A DNA stretch of 33,613 bases, taken from Elusimicrobiota bacterium (GTDB lineage: Bacteria > Elusimicrobiota > Elusimicrobia > Elusimicrobiales > UBA9959). This document shows, in pieces, positions 7,865 through 17,405 of this stretch. The position numbers and the translations under genes are program-made. The notes beneath the pieces were generated by a model. The model did no database searches, had not been told where the DNA came from, and saw nothing but the letters and a program-made list of their open reading frames with translations. Numbering within the stretch: position 1 is the stretch's first letter; every line of letters begins with the position of its first letter. The stretch is from contig JAJUJA010000011.1 in NCBI GenBank assembly GCA_029267355.1, forward strand, positions 1 through 33,613. The letters run 5' to 3'.

Positions 7865-10711
7865 TCAGATTACTACATTTACTATTTTGCCTGGTACTAT
7901 TATTACTTTTTTTGGATTCTTGCCTTCAAGCCATTTCTGGCTTTCTTTTGCATTGATGACGGCTTTTTCAATATCTTCGCGCGAGGCATTGGCTTCAATA
8001 TCCATAAAAAATCTGGTCTTGCCGTTAAAAGAGACAGGATACTTTATTTTATCCTCAGCCAGATATTTCTCATCCCAGGCAGGAAAGGCTGCATTGCATA
8101 CGCAATCCTTATGACCTGACAGGGCCCAAAGCTCCTCGCAAATATGGGGAGCAAAGGGAGAAAGGGCGATGATAAGCGGCTCCAGAACAGATTTTTTTTG
8201 ACATTTAAGTTCGCTTAACTCATTTACACATATCATAAAAGCGCTTACGCAGGTGTTCAGGGAGAATCTCTCTATATCCTCTGAAACTTTTTTTATGGTC
8301 TTGTGAAGAATTTTAAGCTCCTGCACCGAAGGCTGCGAATCATCCAGATAGAATTCCCCCTCCTCATTGAAAAACATTTTCCAGAATTTCTTAAGGAACC
8401 TGTTCACCCCCTCTATCCCTTTTGTGTCCCATGGCTTTGATTGCTCAACCGGCCCCAAGAACATCTCATACATTCTTAAAGTGTCGGCTCCATATTTGGC
8501 TATCAGGTCGTCCGGATTTTGAACATTATATTTGGATTTGGACATTTTCTCAATTTCCCAGCCGCATATATATTTGCCTTTTTCAAGAATAAACAGGGCA
8601 TTTTCGTATTCCGGACGCCATTTTCTGAAGGCCTCAATATCCAAGATATCGTTATCAACTATATTTATGTCAACATGAACCGGGAAGCAAAACTCCTTTA
8701 CGCCGGCAAAATTTTTAGATACAAAAACCGGATACTTTGACTGCTCAAGGGCCTTAAGCTGAGACTGCTCAACTTGAGAAGAAAGAGCGTCTTTCAATTG
8801 GGGGAAAGTTTCGGGCTTGGCCCTGTAAACGAAATTGCTTCTGCCCTGTATCATGCCCTGGTTGAAAAGTTTTTTGAACGGCTCATCCTCAACAGCAAGG
8901 CCGATGTCATACAAAAATTTATTCCAGAATCTGGAATAAATCAGATGCCCTGTGGCATGTTCGGCGCCGCCCACATAAAAATCCACATTTCTCCAGTAAT
9001 TTACCGCCTCTTTTGAAAAATATTCCCTGTCATTTTTGGCGTCCATATACCGCAAGTAATAGCCGCTGGAGCCGGCAAAGCCCGGCATAGTGGCCGTTTC
9101 AAGAGGAAAGCCGTCCTTATTAACCCAGTTTTTAGCTCTGGCCAAAGGCGGTTCCCCCGTTTCAGTCGGTAAATACTTGTCTATCTCTGGCAGTTTCAGA
9201 GGCAATTCGCTTTCATCCAAAGTGTAAGGGATTCCATCCTTGTAATAAACCGGGAAAGGCTCGCCCCAGTATCTTTGCCTGCTGAAAATGGCGTCTCTCA
9301 AACGGTAATTTATTTTCCTTTTGCCGAAATTATTTTTCTCGGCAAAATCTGATATTTTTTCAGCCGCCTCAACAGGATTAAGCCCGTCTGTAAATCCGCT
9401 GTTGACGCAAATTCCTTCCTTTGCCTCATAGGCCTCTTTGGAAATATCCCCGCCCTTTATAACCTCTATTATCGGCAGATTAAAATGCTTTGCGAAAGCG
9501 TAATCTCTGCTGTCATGGGCCGGCACCGCCATGACCGCCCCGGTGCCGTATCCGCCTATCACATAATCGGCAGCCCATACCGGCACTTTACGGCCGTTGA
9601 AAGGATTTATTGCATATGAGCCGGTAAAAACGCCGCTTGGAGTTTTGGCTGCCGACATAATCTCCAGTTCGCTTCTGTTTTTGGCATTTGCGCAATATTT
9701 CATCACCTCATCTTTTCTCTCAGGTTTGGCCAGAAGTTCAAGATACTTGTGGTCAGGCGCCACTGATATAAAAGTTACGCCGAAAACAGTGTCGGGCCTT
9801 GTTGTAAAAATTTCCAGATACTTGCCTTTATGCTCTTCAAGCTCAAAACGCAAAAGGGTTCCTTTGCTTTTGCCTATCCAGTTCCTCTGCATCTCTTTGA
9901 CATTTTCCGGCCAATCTATCCTTTCAAGTCCCTCAAGCAATCTGTCGGCATAGGCCGTTATGCGCAAAGACCATTGCTTCATCTTTTTTCTTTCAACAGG
10001 ATGGCCGCCGCGCACGCTGAAGCCGTCGCTGACCTCGTCATTGGCAAGGACCGTGCCTAAGGCCGGACACCAGTTTACGGACGTTTCAGCCAGATAGGCC
10101 AGTCTGTAATGCATAAGCATATCAGATTTTTCCAATTCGCTCATTTGCTGCCACTGCTGAGCGCTGAAAAGTCCTTCAAAACTTGAAGCGGCTTCAATAT
10201 TGTGATTGCCGTTTTTCTCAAATTCGCTGATAAGCTCTGATATCAGCCTGGCCTTGGCAGCTTTTTTATCATAAAAGTGATGGAAAAGTTTTATAAAAAC
10301 CCACTGCGTCCATTTGTAATAGTCAGGGTCCGAAGTCCTGAGCTCTCTGTCCCAGTCATATGAAAAGCCGAAAAGGTCCATTTGCTCTCTGTACCTTTTT
10401 ACATTCTTGTCCGTAGTAACGGCCGGATGCTGGCCTGTTTCTATAGCGTACTGCTCAGCCGGAAGGCCGAAAGCGTCATAACCCATCGGATGAAGAACAT
10501 TGAAGCCCTTAAGCCGTTTATATCTGGAATATATGTCTGAAGCTATATAGCCGAGCGGATGGCCGACATGAAGGCCGGCGCCTGAAGGATAAGGAAACAT
10601 ATCAAGGACATAGTACTTCGGCCTGGGGGAACCGTTTTCAACTTTAAAGATTTTTTTTTCTGCCCAGTATTTCCGCCAGCGTTTTTCTATTTCCCTGTGA
10701 TTGTATTCCAT
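7865..10711 (-). CDS. leuS: Leucyl-tRNA synthetase
   Basis: [18 protein letters not shown] (HIGH region) and EKMSKSKYN (KMSKS); full-length class I aaRS. Confidence 0.97.
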   Translation of the reverse strand: MEYNHREIEKRWRKYWAEKKIFKVENGSPRPKYYVLDMFPYPSGAGLHVGHPLGYIASDIYSRYKRLKGFNVLHPMGYDAFGLPAEQYAIETGQHPAVTTDKNVKRYREQMDLFGFSYDWDRELRTSDPDYYKWTQWVFIKLFHHFYDKKAAKARLISELISEFEKNGNHNIEAASSFEGLFSAQQWQQMSELEKSDMLMHYRLAYLAETSVNWCPALGTVLANDEVSDGFSVRGGHPVERKKMKQWSLRITAYADRLLEGLERIDWPENVKEMQRNWIGKSKGTLLRFELEEHKGKYLEIFTTRPDTVFGVTFISVAPDHKYLELLAKPERKDEVMKYCANAKNRSELEIMSAAKTPSGVFTGSYAINPFNGRKVPVWAADYVIGGYGTGAVMAVPAHDSRDYAFAKHFNLPIIEVIKGGDISKEAYEAKEGICVNSGFTDGLNPVEAAEKISDFAEKNNFGKRKINYRLRDAIFSRQRYWGEPFPVYYKDGIPYTLDESELPLKLPEIDKYLPTETGEPPLARAKNWVNKDGFPLETATMPGFAGSSGYYLRYMDAKNDREYFSKEAVNYWRNVDFYVGGAEHATGHLIYSRFWNKFLYDIGLAVEDEPFKKLFNQGMIQGRSNFVYRAKPETFPQLKDALSSQVEQSQLKALEQSKYPVFVSKNFAGVKEFCFPVHVDINIVDNDILDIEAFRKWRPEYENALFILEKGKYICGWEIEKMSKSKYNVQNPDDLIAKYGADTLRMYEMFLGPVEQSKPWDTKGIEGVNRFLKKFWKMFFNEEGEFYLDDSQPSVQELKILHKTIKKVSEDIERFSLNTCVSAFMICVNELSELKCQKKSVLEPLIIALSPFAPHICEELWALSGHKDCVCNAAFPAWDEKYLAEDKIKYPVSFNGKTRFFMDIEANASREDIEKAVINAKESQKWLEGKNPKKVIIVPGKIVNVVI

Positions 10712-10890
10712 ATTTTACCTTCCAAAATCCTTCCGTCAAAAGTAGATTATATAAAATTTGATTATGACCCCGAAGCCGGGGCGGGAAAGATATTTTTTTG
10801 CAGGAATTTACATATCCGAAAAATACAGATTGAAGTTGAATTTATTCTTTCCGGCGCAAAGTCCGCATTTCCAATTCAGGCCGGCAATTC

Positions 10891-12294
10891 TTATTTCCCT
10901 ACGGCTTCAAGAATGACTTTGTCAGGTTTTTGGCTTTCAAAAACGCCTTCCCATTTGGCGATAACGGCCGTGGCAAGGCAGTTTCCTATGACATTTACGG
11001 AAGTTCTGGCCATATCCATCAGCTCATCTATGCCTAGTATTATGAATATGGGCTCAACGGGAAGATTGAAAGAAGCGGCCGTGCCGAGCAGTATCACAAG
11101 AGTGGCGCGCGGGACTCCGGCCACGCCTTTGCTTGTAAGCATAAGAGTAAAGACCATGGCCATTTGCTGGGCAAAACTCATATGCACGCCGGCAGCCTGA
11201 GCGACAAAAACGGAAGCCAGAGAAAGATACAGCGTGCTGCCGTCCAAATTGAAGCTGTAGCCTGTGGGCATAACAAAGGCCACAACCGGCCTCGGCACCC
11301 CTATAGCTTCCATGGCTTCCATAGCCCTTGGAAGAGCGGCCTCTGAACTTGTGGTGGCAAAAGCTATTGATACAGGTTCAATTATGGCCTTAAGAAATTT
11401 AATGACAGGAATCCCGGCAATTAAAGCTATAGGCAGCAGCACGAACAGCAAAAAGAAGGCAAGCGCGGCATAAAGAGTGGCCAGCAGCTTAAAAAGATTC
11501 AAAAGTATGCCGAGCCCCATATGCCCCACAGTATAAGCCATTGCCGCCCCTACGCCCACCGGGGCGAAATACATGACTATATTTGTGAATTTGAACATTA
11601 CTTCAGCCAGACCTGAACAAAGCTCAAGCATATTCTTTTTCTTTTCCTGCGGCAAAAGAGCCAGCGCTATGGCGAAAAGTATGCTGAAAACAACTATTTG
11701 AAGTATCTCCCCTTCAGCAACAGATTTGGCGATATTTTCCGGGAAAACATGCATTATTATCTCAGAGAGTGTCTGCTTCTTTACAGGATGCTCCGAAACG
11801 GCATGGTTTGAAACCTCGGGCAGCGAAATGCCCACGCCGGCTTTTGTCAAATTTATGGCGCCAAGCCCTATAAAAAGCGCCAGCGTTGTCACCACCTCAA
11901 AATATATCAGGGCCTTTATTCCCATCCTGCCGACCTGTTTAAGGCTTGAATGACCCGCTATTCCCGTCACAAGCGTGGCAAAGATCAGAGGCGCTATTAT
12001 GGTTTTTATCAGTCTCAAAAAGATCATGCTGATAATGCGCATATGCCCTGAAATGCCCGGAAAATCAAGGCCCGTCTCTAATCCTGCCGCCATAGCCACA
12101 AATATCCATGTCGTGAGAGAGCGCTTAAGCGCGGCAAACCATACAAGAGAAGCTATAAGAAGCCATCTGGATAAGGGAAGAAGCCATGCCGGCATTTCAA
12201 AACTGGTATATTTTGAAATTACAAAGAGAGCCGAAGCCGCAAAGGCAAAAAAAGCGGCAAACACAAGCGGTTTTGTTTTATTTTCCCTTTTCAT
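10891..12294 (-). CDS. Dicarboxylate/amino acid:cation (Na+ or H+) symporter, DAACS family
   Basis: LIKTIIAPLIFATLVTGIAGH...AFATTSSEAALPRAMEAME...PTGYSFNLDGSTLYLS...GVPRATLVIL. Confidence 0.92.
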   Translation of the reverse strand: MKRENKTKPLVFAAFFAFAASALFVISKYTSFEMPAWLLPLSRWLLIASLVWFAALKRSLTTWIFVAMAAGLETGLDFPGISGHMRIISMIFLRLIKTIIAPLIFATLVTGIAGHSSLKQVGRMGIKALIYFEVVTTLALFIGLGAINLTKAGVGISLPEVSNHAVSEHPVKKQTLSEIIMHVFPENIAKSVAEGEILQIVVFSILFAIALALLPQEKKKNMLELCSGLAEVMFKFTNIVMYFAPVGVGAAMAYTVGHMGLGILLNLFKLLATLYAALAFFLLFVLLPIALIAGIPVIKFLKAIIEPVSIAFATTSSEAALPRAMEAMEAIGVPRPVVAFVMPTGYSFNLDGSTLYLSLASVFVAQAAGVHMSFAQQMAMVFTLMLTSKGVAGVPRATLVILLGTAASFNLPVEPIFIILGIDELMDMARTSVNVIGNCLATAVIAKWEGVFESQKPDKVILEAVGK

Positions 12295-12295
12295 A

Positions 12296-13720
12296 CTATC
12301 TCCCTGAAATAATAAATGATATAAGAAAAGCGGTGCTTACAAACCACATAAGGGGCTTTATTTCCCCCCATTTCCCTTTGGCGGCCTTGACCGCCACATA
12401 AGAAATGAAGCCAAAGCCTATGCCGTGGCTTATATTGTAAGTCAGAGGTATTCCGGTAATTGTCAGAAAAGCCGGCAGAGATTCATCAAAACTGTCCCAG
12501 TCTATTTCTTTTACGGTTTTCATCATAAGCGCGCCTACTATTATAAGCGCGCCAGCGGTTATGGGGTAAAGGAAATAATCGCCTATCCCGGGAGCCATGG
12601 TATCCGGCGGCACGGCAAATCCCGCTGAAGACAAAAGGCAATAATGCTCGCCGTTTGAAATTCTGCAGCCGCCGCCTATCATTTCTATTAAAGGAGAGAA
12701 AAAAGCGCAAAGGGCAAAGAATATCCCGACAAATACAGCGGTAAGTCCGGTTCTGCCGCCTTCAGCCACGCCTGCCGCCGATTCTATGTATGTTGTAATT
12801 GAACTGGCGCCGAACAGTCCTCCTGCGGCAGCCGCAGCTGAATCAACGGCCAAAATTTTTTTGGCATCGCTGACTACGCCGTCTTTGCTTACAAAACCAG
12901 CCTGCTCGCCAACGGCCACAACGGTGCCCATAGTATCAAAAAAATCCGTAAGCATTATCGCAAAAACCGCTGTCATCAAAGAAGGCGTAAGAATTGAAAA
13001 AAGAGCGAGTTTCCCTCCCGGCGACTGGAAGGGAGCTCCAAAAGCCGAAAAATCAGGCCGGCTTAAAAAAGACGAAGGCAAAGATGTTACTCCGAAAAAG
13101 ACGGCTGAGACAGATGCTATGGCTATACCCCATAATATATCCCCCTTGACCCTGGCCGACATCAGAAAAGCCGTTGAAAAAAAGCCGATCAAGGTGACCC
13201 ACACATAAGGCCTTGTGAAATCGCCAAGAGAGACCAGCGTTATTGGAGCAGGCCTTATTATGCCGCCTTCATTCAAACCTATGAGAGTTATAAAAAGGCC
13301 TATGCCCACCCCTATGGCTCTTTTAAGGTTCATTGGTATGGCGTTCATAACAGCTTCCCTGAAGCCTGTCATAACCAGAAAGAATATCAGAACGCCTTCC
13401 GCGAAAATCACAGCCATGCCTGCCTGCCAAGGCACATTTGACTGATGAAAACCTATAACTGAAAAAGCCAGTACAGCGTTTATACCCATTCCTGAAGCCA
13501 TGGCCAGCGGCCTGTTGGCTATGGCGCCCATAGCAAAACACATAAGCGCCGCGCCAATAGCGGTTGATGTTGCTGCCGCTGAAAAAGGCACGCCGGCGGC
13601 TGAAAGTATGCCGGGATTTACAAAAATTATATAGGCCATTGTAAGAAAGGTAGTCAGACCTGAAAGAAATTCAGTTTTAACGTCGCTGCCCCTTTCTTTA
13701 AGCTTAAAAAAATTCTCCAT
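12296..13720 (-). CDS. NCS2/AzgA family purine (adenine/guanine/hypoxanthine) permease
   Basis: MENFFKLKERGSDVKTEFLSGLTTFLTMAYIIFVNPGIL...GMGINAVLAF...DFFDTMGTVVAVGEQAG. Confidence 0.92.
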   Translation of the reverse strand: MENFFKLKERGSDVKTEFLSGLTTFLTMAYIIFVNPGILSAAGVPFSAAATSTAIGAALMCFAMGAIANRPLAMASGMGINAVLAFSVIGFHQSNVPWQAGMAVIFAEGVLIFFLVMTGFREAVMNAIPMNLKRAIGVGIGLFITLIGLNEGGIIRPAPITLVSLGDFTRPYVWVTLIGFFSTAFLMSARVKGDILWGIAIASVSAVFFGVTSLPSSFLSRPDFSAFGAPFQSPGGKLALFSILTPSLMTAVFAIMLTDFFDTMGTVVAVGEQAGFVSKDGVVSDAKKILAVDSAAAAAGGLFGASSITTYIESAAGVAEGGRTGLTAVFVGIFFALCAFFSPLIEMIGGGCRISNGEHYCLLSSAGFAVPPDTMAPGIGDYFLYPITAGALIIVGALMMKTVKEIDWDSFDESLPAFLTITGIPLTYNISHGIGFGFISYVAVKAAKGKWGEIKPLMWFVSTAFLISFIISGR

Positions 13721-13737
13721 ATCAGTCCCCTTATTTT

Positions 13738-14748
13738 TCAAGATATAAGCTTAAGCTCTTTATCTCTAAAAGAATACCCCTCATGAGATGAAGGATTGTT
13801 TTCCAAATGCTCTTTTATCACTGAAAGAAGATATTCTGCCGGAGATCTTGTCTCCGCAGAGTAAATTGATATTGCCCTCTCAGGATCAGGCCTTGAACAC
13901 CATTTTCCCCAGTAAGGATAGCAAAAATCCGGTATTCCCGCCTCAATTAAATCTTCGGCTCTTACGGAAACGAATTTAGTATGATAGCCGGCAATTGATG
14001 CTGTCATAGAAATAAAATCTTTTAAAGTCGTTTCTTCCTTCTGCGCAAGATTCAGGGCTTTTTCGGAGGGCCATTTACCGAAGGCAGTTTTTTCAAGGAA
14101 AAGAGCTGCGTCTCCGGCATAAATAAACCTAACGATATTTTCTCCGCCGTCAGGAAGTATAACCGGTCTGCCGTCTTTTATCCTCTCAAGCCAGGCCCAT
14201 AATCTTTTTGAATTTTCCCAGTCCCTTTCACCCTGCACCACAGGCAGACGCAAGGCCAGCGAGTCAAATTTCTTTTCCAGAGATTTTTTCTCCAGGGCCG
14301 CTTCCGCCCTTCTTTTACCCATGCCGTAAACCCAATTATGCCAATCGCGAGTGCCGGCTGCCGGCTCGGGGATAGCCGGTTTTTGCGAGTCTTCTTCCTT
14401 GAAAGGAGGTTTTTGATTTTCAGAAACGAGATAAACCTGTCCGCTTGAAATCATACAATAGCGGCGCGTGAAGAAATTTTTGACTGAAAAAAGATTGTTT
14501 ATGTCCTCTTCATCATAAGCCAGAAAATCGGCCGTAAAATCAAATTCTGAGTTTTCAAGGGCTTTTGAAAGAGATTGAAAATCCTTTCTGTCCGCTTTAA
14601 TAACCTTTAAATTCTTAAAGCCGGGCAAAGGCCTTCGTCCTCTTGTTATTGCGGTTACCTCACAGCCGCTTTTAACAAATGCGCAAAGAGCCGCTGAGCT
14701 TAAAAGCCCGCTGCCGCCTAAAAGAAGAACTTTTTTACTCATAGCCAT
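13738..14748 (-). CDS. NAD-dependent epimerase/dehydratase family protein (atypical SDR)
   Basis: N-terminal KVLLLGGSGLLSSAAL Rossmann motif; RFIYAGDAA. Confidence 0.8.
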   Translation of the reverse strand: MAMSKKVLLLGGSGLLSSAALCAFVKSGCEVTAITRGRRPLPGFKNLKVIKADRKDFQSLSKALENSEFDFTADFLAYDEEDINNLFSVKNFFTRRYCMISSGQVYLVSENQKPPFKEEDSQKPAIPEPAAGTRDWHNWVYGMGKRRAEAALEKKSLEKKFDSLALRLPVVQGERDWENSKRLWAWLERIKDGRPVILPDGGENIVRFIYAGDAALFLEKTAFGKWPSEKALNLAQKEETTLKDFISMTASIAGYHTKFVSVRAEDLIEAGIPDFCYPYWGKWCSRPDPERAISIYSAETRSPAEYLLSVIKEHLENNPSSHEGYSFRDKELKLIS

Positions 14749-14814
14749 TAAGAAATGATAACAAAAAAGAATTTTTTTTAAAATTTAGTCCTTCCGATTT
14801 ATTAAAATAAGATT

Positions 14815-15300
14815 ATGCACATATCCATAAAAAAGACCGCTTCTCCAGCAGTTCTAAGGAAAGCCGCAGAAATTATGAGCAATTCTTCTCCATGGACTGC
14901 GCTGGGGATAAAATACAAAGACTGTCTTAAAACGCTTAATGACAAATCTTTTAAATTTTACGGAGCTTTTCATAAAAGAGAGCTGGCAGGCTTCATCCTT
15001 ATAGAAAACCGGGGATTGTTGAAAGGTTATATAAAAGTTTTGTGCGTAGATGAGAGATTCCGATCTCTTGGAATCGGCAGAAAGCTTATAAAAAAGGCGG
15101 AACGCGTGATTTTCAGAATTTATCCGAATGTCTTTCTTTGCGTCTCCTCTTTCAATAAAAGAGCAAGACTATTCTATAAGCGCCTCGGCTATAAAAAAAC
15201 CGGCACACTGAAGGATTTTCTGGTAAAAGGCGCTGATGAATATCTGCTGAGAAAAAGCAAAGGGCCGTTAAGAAAAACTAAATATCAAAAAATCTCCTGA
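14815..15300 (+). CDS. GNAT family N-acetyltransferase
   Basis: IKVLCVDERFRSLGIGRKLIKKAE (acetyl-CoA motif A) ...NKRARLFYKRLGYKKTG. Confidence 0.88.
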   Translation: MHISIKKTASPAVLRKAAEIMSNSSPWTALGIKYKDCLKTLNDKSFKFYGAFHKRELAGFILIENRGLLKGYIKVLCVDERFRSLGIGRKLIKKAERVIFRIYPNVFLCVSSFNKRARLFYKRLGYKKTGTLKDFLVKGADEYLLRKSKGPLRKTKYQKIS

Positions 15301-16795
15301 TCATCAAAAGAACATTGCCTTTTGAAGCGTCATTAAGACTTTCTTTTCCGGTTTTTGATTTTTCCATGGCCCTGGCTAGCTCGTTTTTTCTTGAGGCAAG
15401 TATATCAGCCAAATTTTCGGCTATTTCCGGTCTGGATGAAAGTATAACTGAAAAATCTTTTTTATCAAGACGGTAACAAACCGTTTCTCCGTCTGAAACT
15501 GCCGTGGCAGTTCTCGGTTCGCCTGTTAAGAGTCCCATTTCCCCCATAAAATCTCCGGCGGAAAGAGTCTTGAGAATTTCTGAACCGTTTATTTCTTTAC
15601 CGTCTCCCAGAACTATATTCGCTTTTCCTTCAGAGATTATGTAAAGGCAATCGGCCTTTTCGCCGCGTTTCATTATAATTTCGCCGCCGCTGAAAGGAGA
15701 GACCTTCAGAGAATCGGCCAAAATTTTTAACTCCTCTTCTGTGAGCGGCTTTAAAATATCAACTTTTTTAAGAGAGGACAATCTCTTTGAAAATTCCTCT
15801 TTTTCCCTATTTTCCCTGAATTCTCTTGCGGCTTCGCTTGTAACCACGGAGCGATTGGCCACAAAAAGTTCAATGCCGGCTCTGGCCAAAGCGTAATAAA
15901 TCCTGATTCTCACATCGGAATCCGTTCTTCCCGGAGAAGAAAGGTCTGAAAGGTAATACCTTAAAGCGTATACTATGCAATTAGGCTGGAACTCCTTTAC
16001 GGCGCAATACGGGGCTGGAGAGTCGGAAACATTTTTAAGAGGTTTTTCTGAAAAAGACCTTTCAACGGCCGATATTACCTTCCCCGGCGGAACATCATAA
16101 AAGACATTGAAACAAACTTCCCTGAACCTTATATTGCCGGCCGCTTTTCCCATAACATTTATAACGCCTTTCATAAGCATTATGTTTGGAATTATAAGCA
16201 AGTCTCCGTCAAGAGTTTCAAGCGTGGCATAGCGCCACCTAAGTTCCCTGAGTATGCCCTGCCTGCCGTCTATTTCTATCATATCTCCGGGCTTGAAAGA
16301 ATTTTCAAGATGTATGACCGTACCGCCTATTATGTTTGAAAGAGTATCCTGAATTGAAAACGCTATGACACCCGTCAAAACTGCCGAGGTGGTCAGTATT
16401 CCGCTCAAGTTTGAACCGTGAGCTGAAAGCACAGCCAGAGAAGCTATAGCGTAAAGGGCGGCAGTTATAATATCCTGCGCAAAGGTGGAGATATTTATGC
16501 CGGCCTTATCAGACATAAAATGAAAAAAGACTGAAACAAGCAGAGTTAAGGCAGAAAAAGAAGCAAATAGAGAGGCGGATATGCCCGAAAGATAGAGAGC
16601 TTTTTGCGGAATGAAAGAAGAAAAATAAGGGGCAAATGAAAAAAGCAGAGAGATAAGGCCCATATAAAGAGCCGGCTTAAGCCTTTTTATTCTGCCTTTG
16701 AAAATAAAAGCCGCCGCATAAATAGAAATGAACAGAACGGCATAAAAAAATATCTGGCCGAGGCCGAAAAAATCTTTCATTTTTTCCATAATCAC
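15278..16795 (-). CDS. MscS-family channel fused to a C-terminal cyclic nucleotide-binding domain
   Basis: MscS pore/beta region AFSIQDTLSNIIGGTVIHLENSFKPGDMIEIDGRQG...; cNMP domain ...ISEGKANIVLGDG...GDFMGEMGLLTGEPRTATA. Confidence 0.9.
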   Translation of the reverse strand: MIMEKMKDFFGLGQIFFYAVLFISIYAAAFIFKGRIKRLKPALYMGLISLLFSFAPYFSSFIPQKALYLSGISASLFASFSALTLLVSVFFHFMSDKAGINISTFAQDIITAALYAIASLAVLSAHGSNLSGILTTSAVLTGVIAFSIQDTLSNIIGGTVIHLENSFKPGDMIEIDGRQGILRELRWRYATLETLDGDLLIIPNIMLMKGVINVMGKAAGNIRFREVCFNVFYDVPPGKVISAVERSFSEKPLKNVSDSPAPYCAVKEFQPNCIVYALRYYLSDLSSPGRTDSDVRIRIYYALARAGIELFVANRSVVTSEAAREFRENREKEEFSKRLSSLKKVDILKPLTEEELKILADSLKVSPFSGGEIIMKRGEKADCLYIISEGKANIVLGDGKEINGSEILKTLSAGDFMGEMGLLTGEPRTATAVSDGETVCYRLDKKDFSVILSSRPEIAENLADILASRKNELARAMEKSKTGKESLNDASKGNVLLMIRRFFDI

Positions 16796-16832
16796 ATTTT
16801 AGAATATTGCACAGAGAAAGTCTTCAAAAAAG

Positions 16833-17351
16833 TTAGAGGCTGATTCTTTTGCCCGCTTTGATAAAAATATTTCCCGTAACATGGTGAATGGTTTTCGGCT
16901 CCCTGACGGAAAGGTCGCAATGAGCTTTTACGGCTTTTAACACGAAAAAATCATATTTTTTAGACATTTTGGAATCATGAACTTTGCACTCTATGCAGGC
17001 ATAGCATTCATCTATAAGCGGAGCTTTGACTTGAGAGGCCTCAACAGAAGTAAGTCCGGTTTTAAGAAATTTATCAGTCTTATATCCGCTCACTTTGCCG
17101 GCAAATAGCGATTGCTTTGCTATTTTGACTGTAGGGATATTTATAACGGCCTCTTTTGTTTCAAGCAGGGCTTTATGCGTAAAACTGTCTGAGCCGATAA
17201 CCACTCCTATCAATGGCGGGTCAAAATCCAGCATAGTATGCCAGCTCACGGGCATAAAATTATTCCTGCCTTTGTAAAAGGTGGAAACAAGTATCACCGG
17301 CCCTGATTGAAGGAGTGAATTGACCTTGTTCAATGGAAATATTTTTTTCAT
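16833..17351 (-). CDS. Flavin reductase-like (FMN-binding) domain protein
   Basis: VILVSTFYKGRNNFMPVSWHTMLDFDPPLIGVVIGSDSFTHKALLETKEAVINIP; SD GGAGGCAAAATG. Confidence 0.88.
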   Translation of the reverse strand: MKKIFPLNKVNSLLQSGPVILVSTFYKGRNNFMPVSWHTMLDFDPPLIGVVIGSDSFTHKALLETKEAVINIPTVKIAKQSLFAGKVSGYKTDKFLKTGLTSVEASQVKAPLIDECYACIECKVHDSKMSKKYDFFVLKAVKAHCDLSVREPKTIHHVTGNIFIKAGKRISL

Positions 17352-17363
17352 TTTGCCTCCAAA

Positions 17364-17397
17364 TACAATGCCTCCGCTTTGATGCGGAGGCATTGTA
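17364..17397. promoter_or_regulatory. Perfect 14-bp hairpin between aclA and the flavin reductase gene (terminator/attenuator-like)
   Basis: TACAATGCCTCCGC-TTTGAT-GCGGAGGCATTGTA. Confidence 0.7.
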
Positions 17398-17405
17398 ACA
17401 AAACA

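Noticed and set aside
10760-10785. CCCCG-AAG-CCGGGG hairpin between leuS and the symporter as a terminator
   Set aside because: The stem is short and lacks a U-tract in the minus-strand direction needed for these genes; too weak to call.
12296-14748. Purine permease-epimerase cluster as a novel system
   Set aside because: Both are common families; adjacency alone gives no functional signal.
15278-15300. Overlap of the GNAT and MscS coding regions as a sign of misannotation
   Set aside because: A 23-bp tail-to-tail overlap of two convergent, well-supported genes is common in compact genomes.
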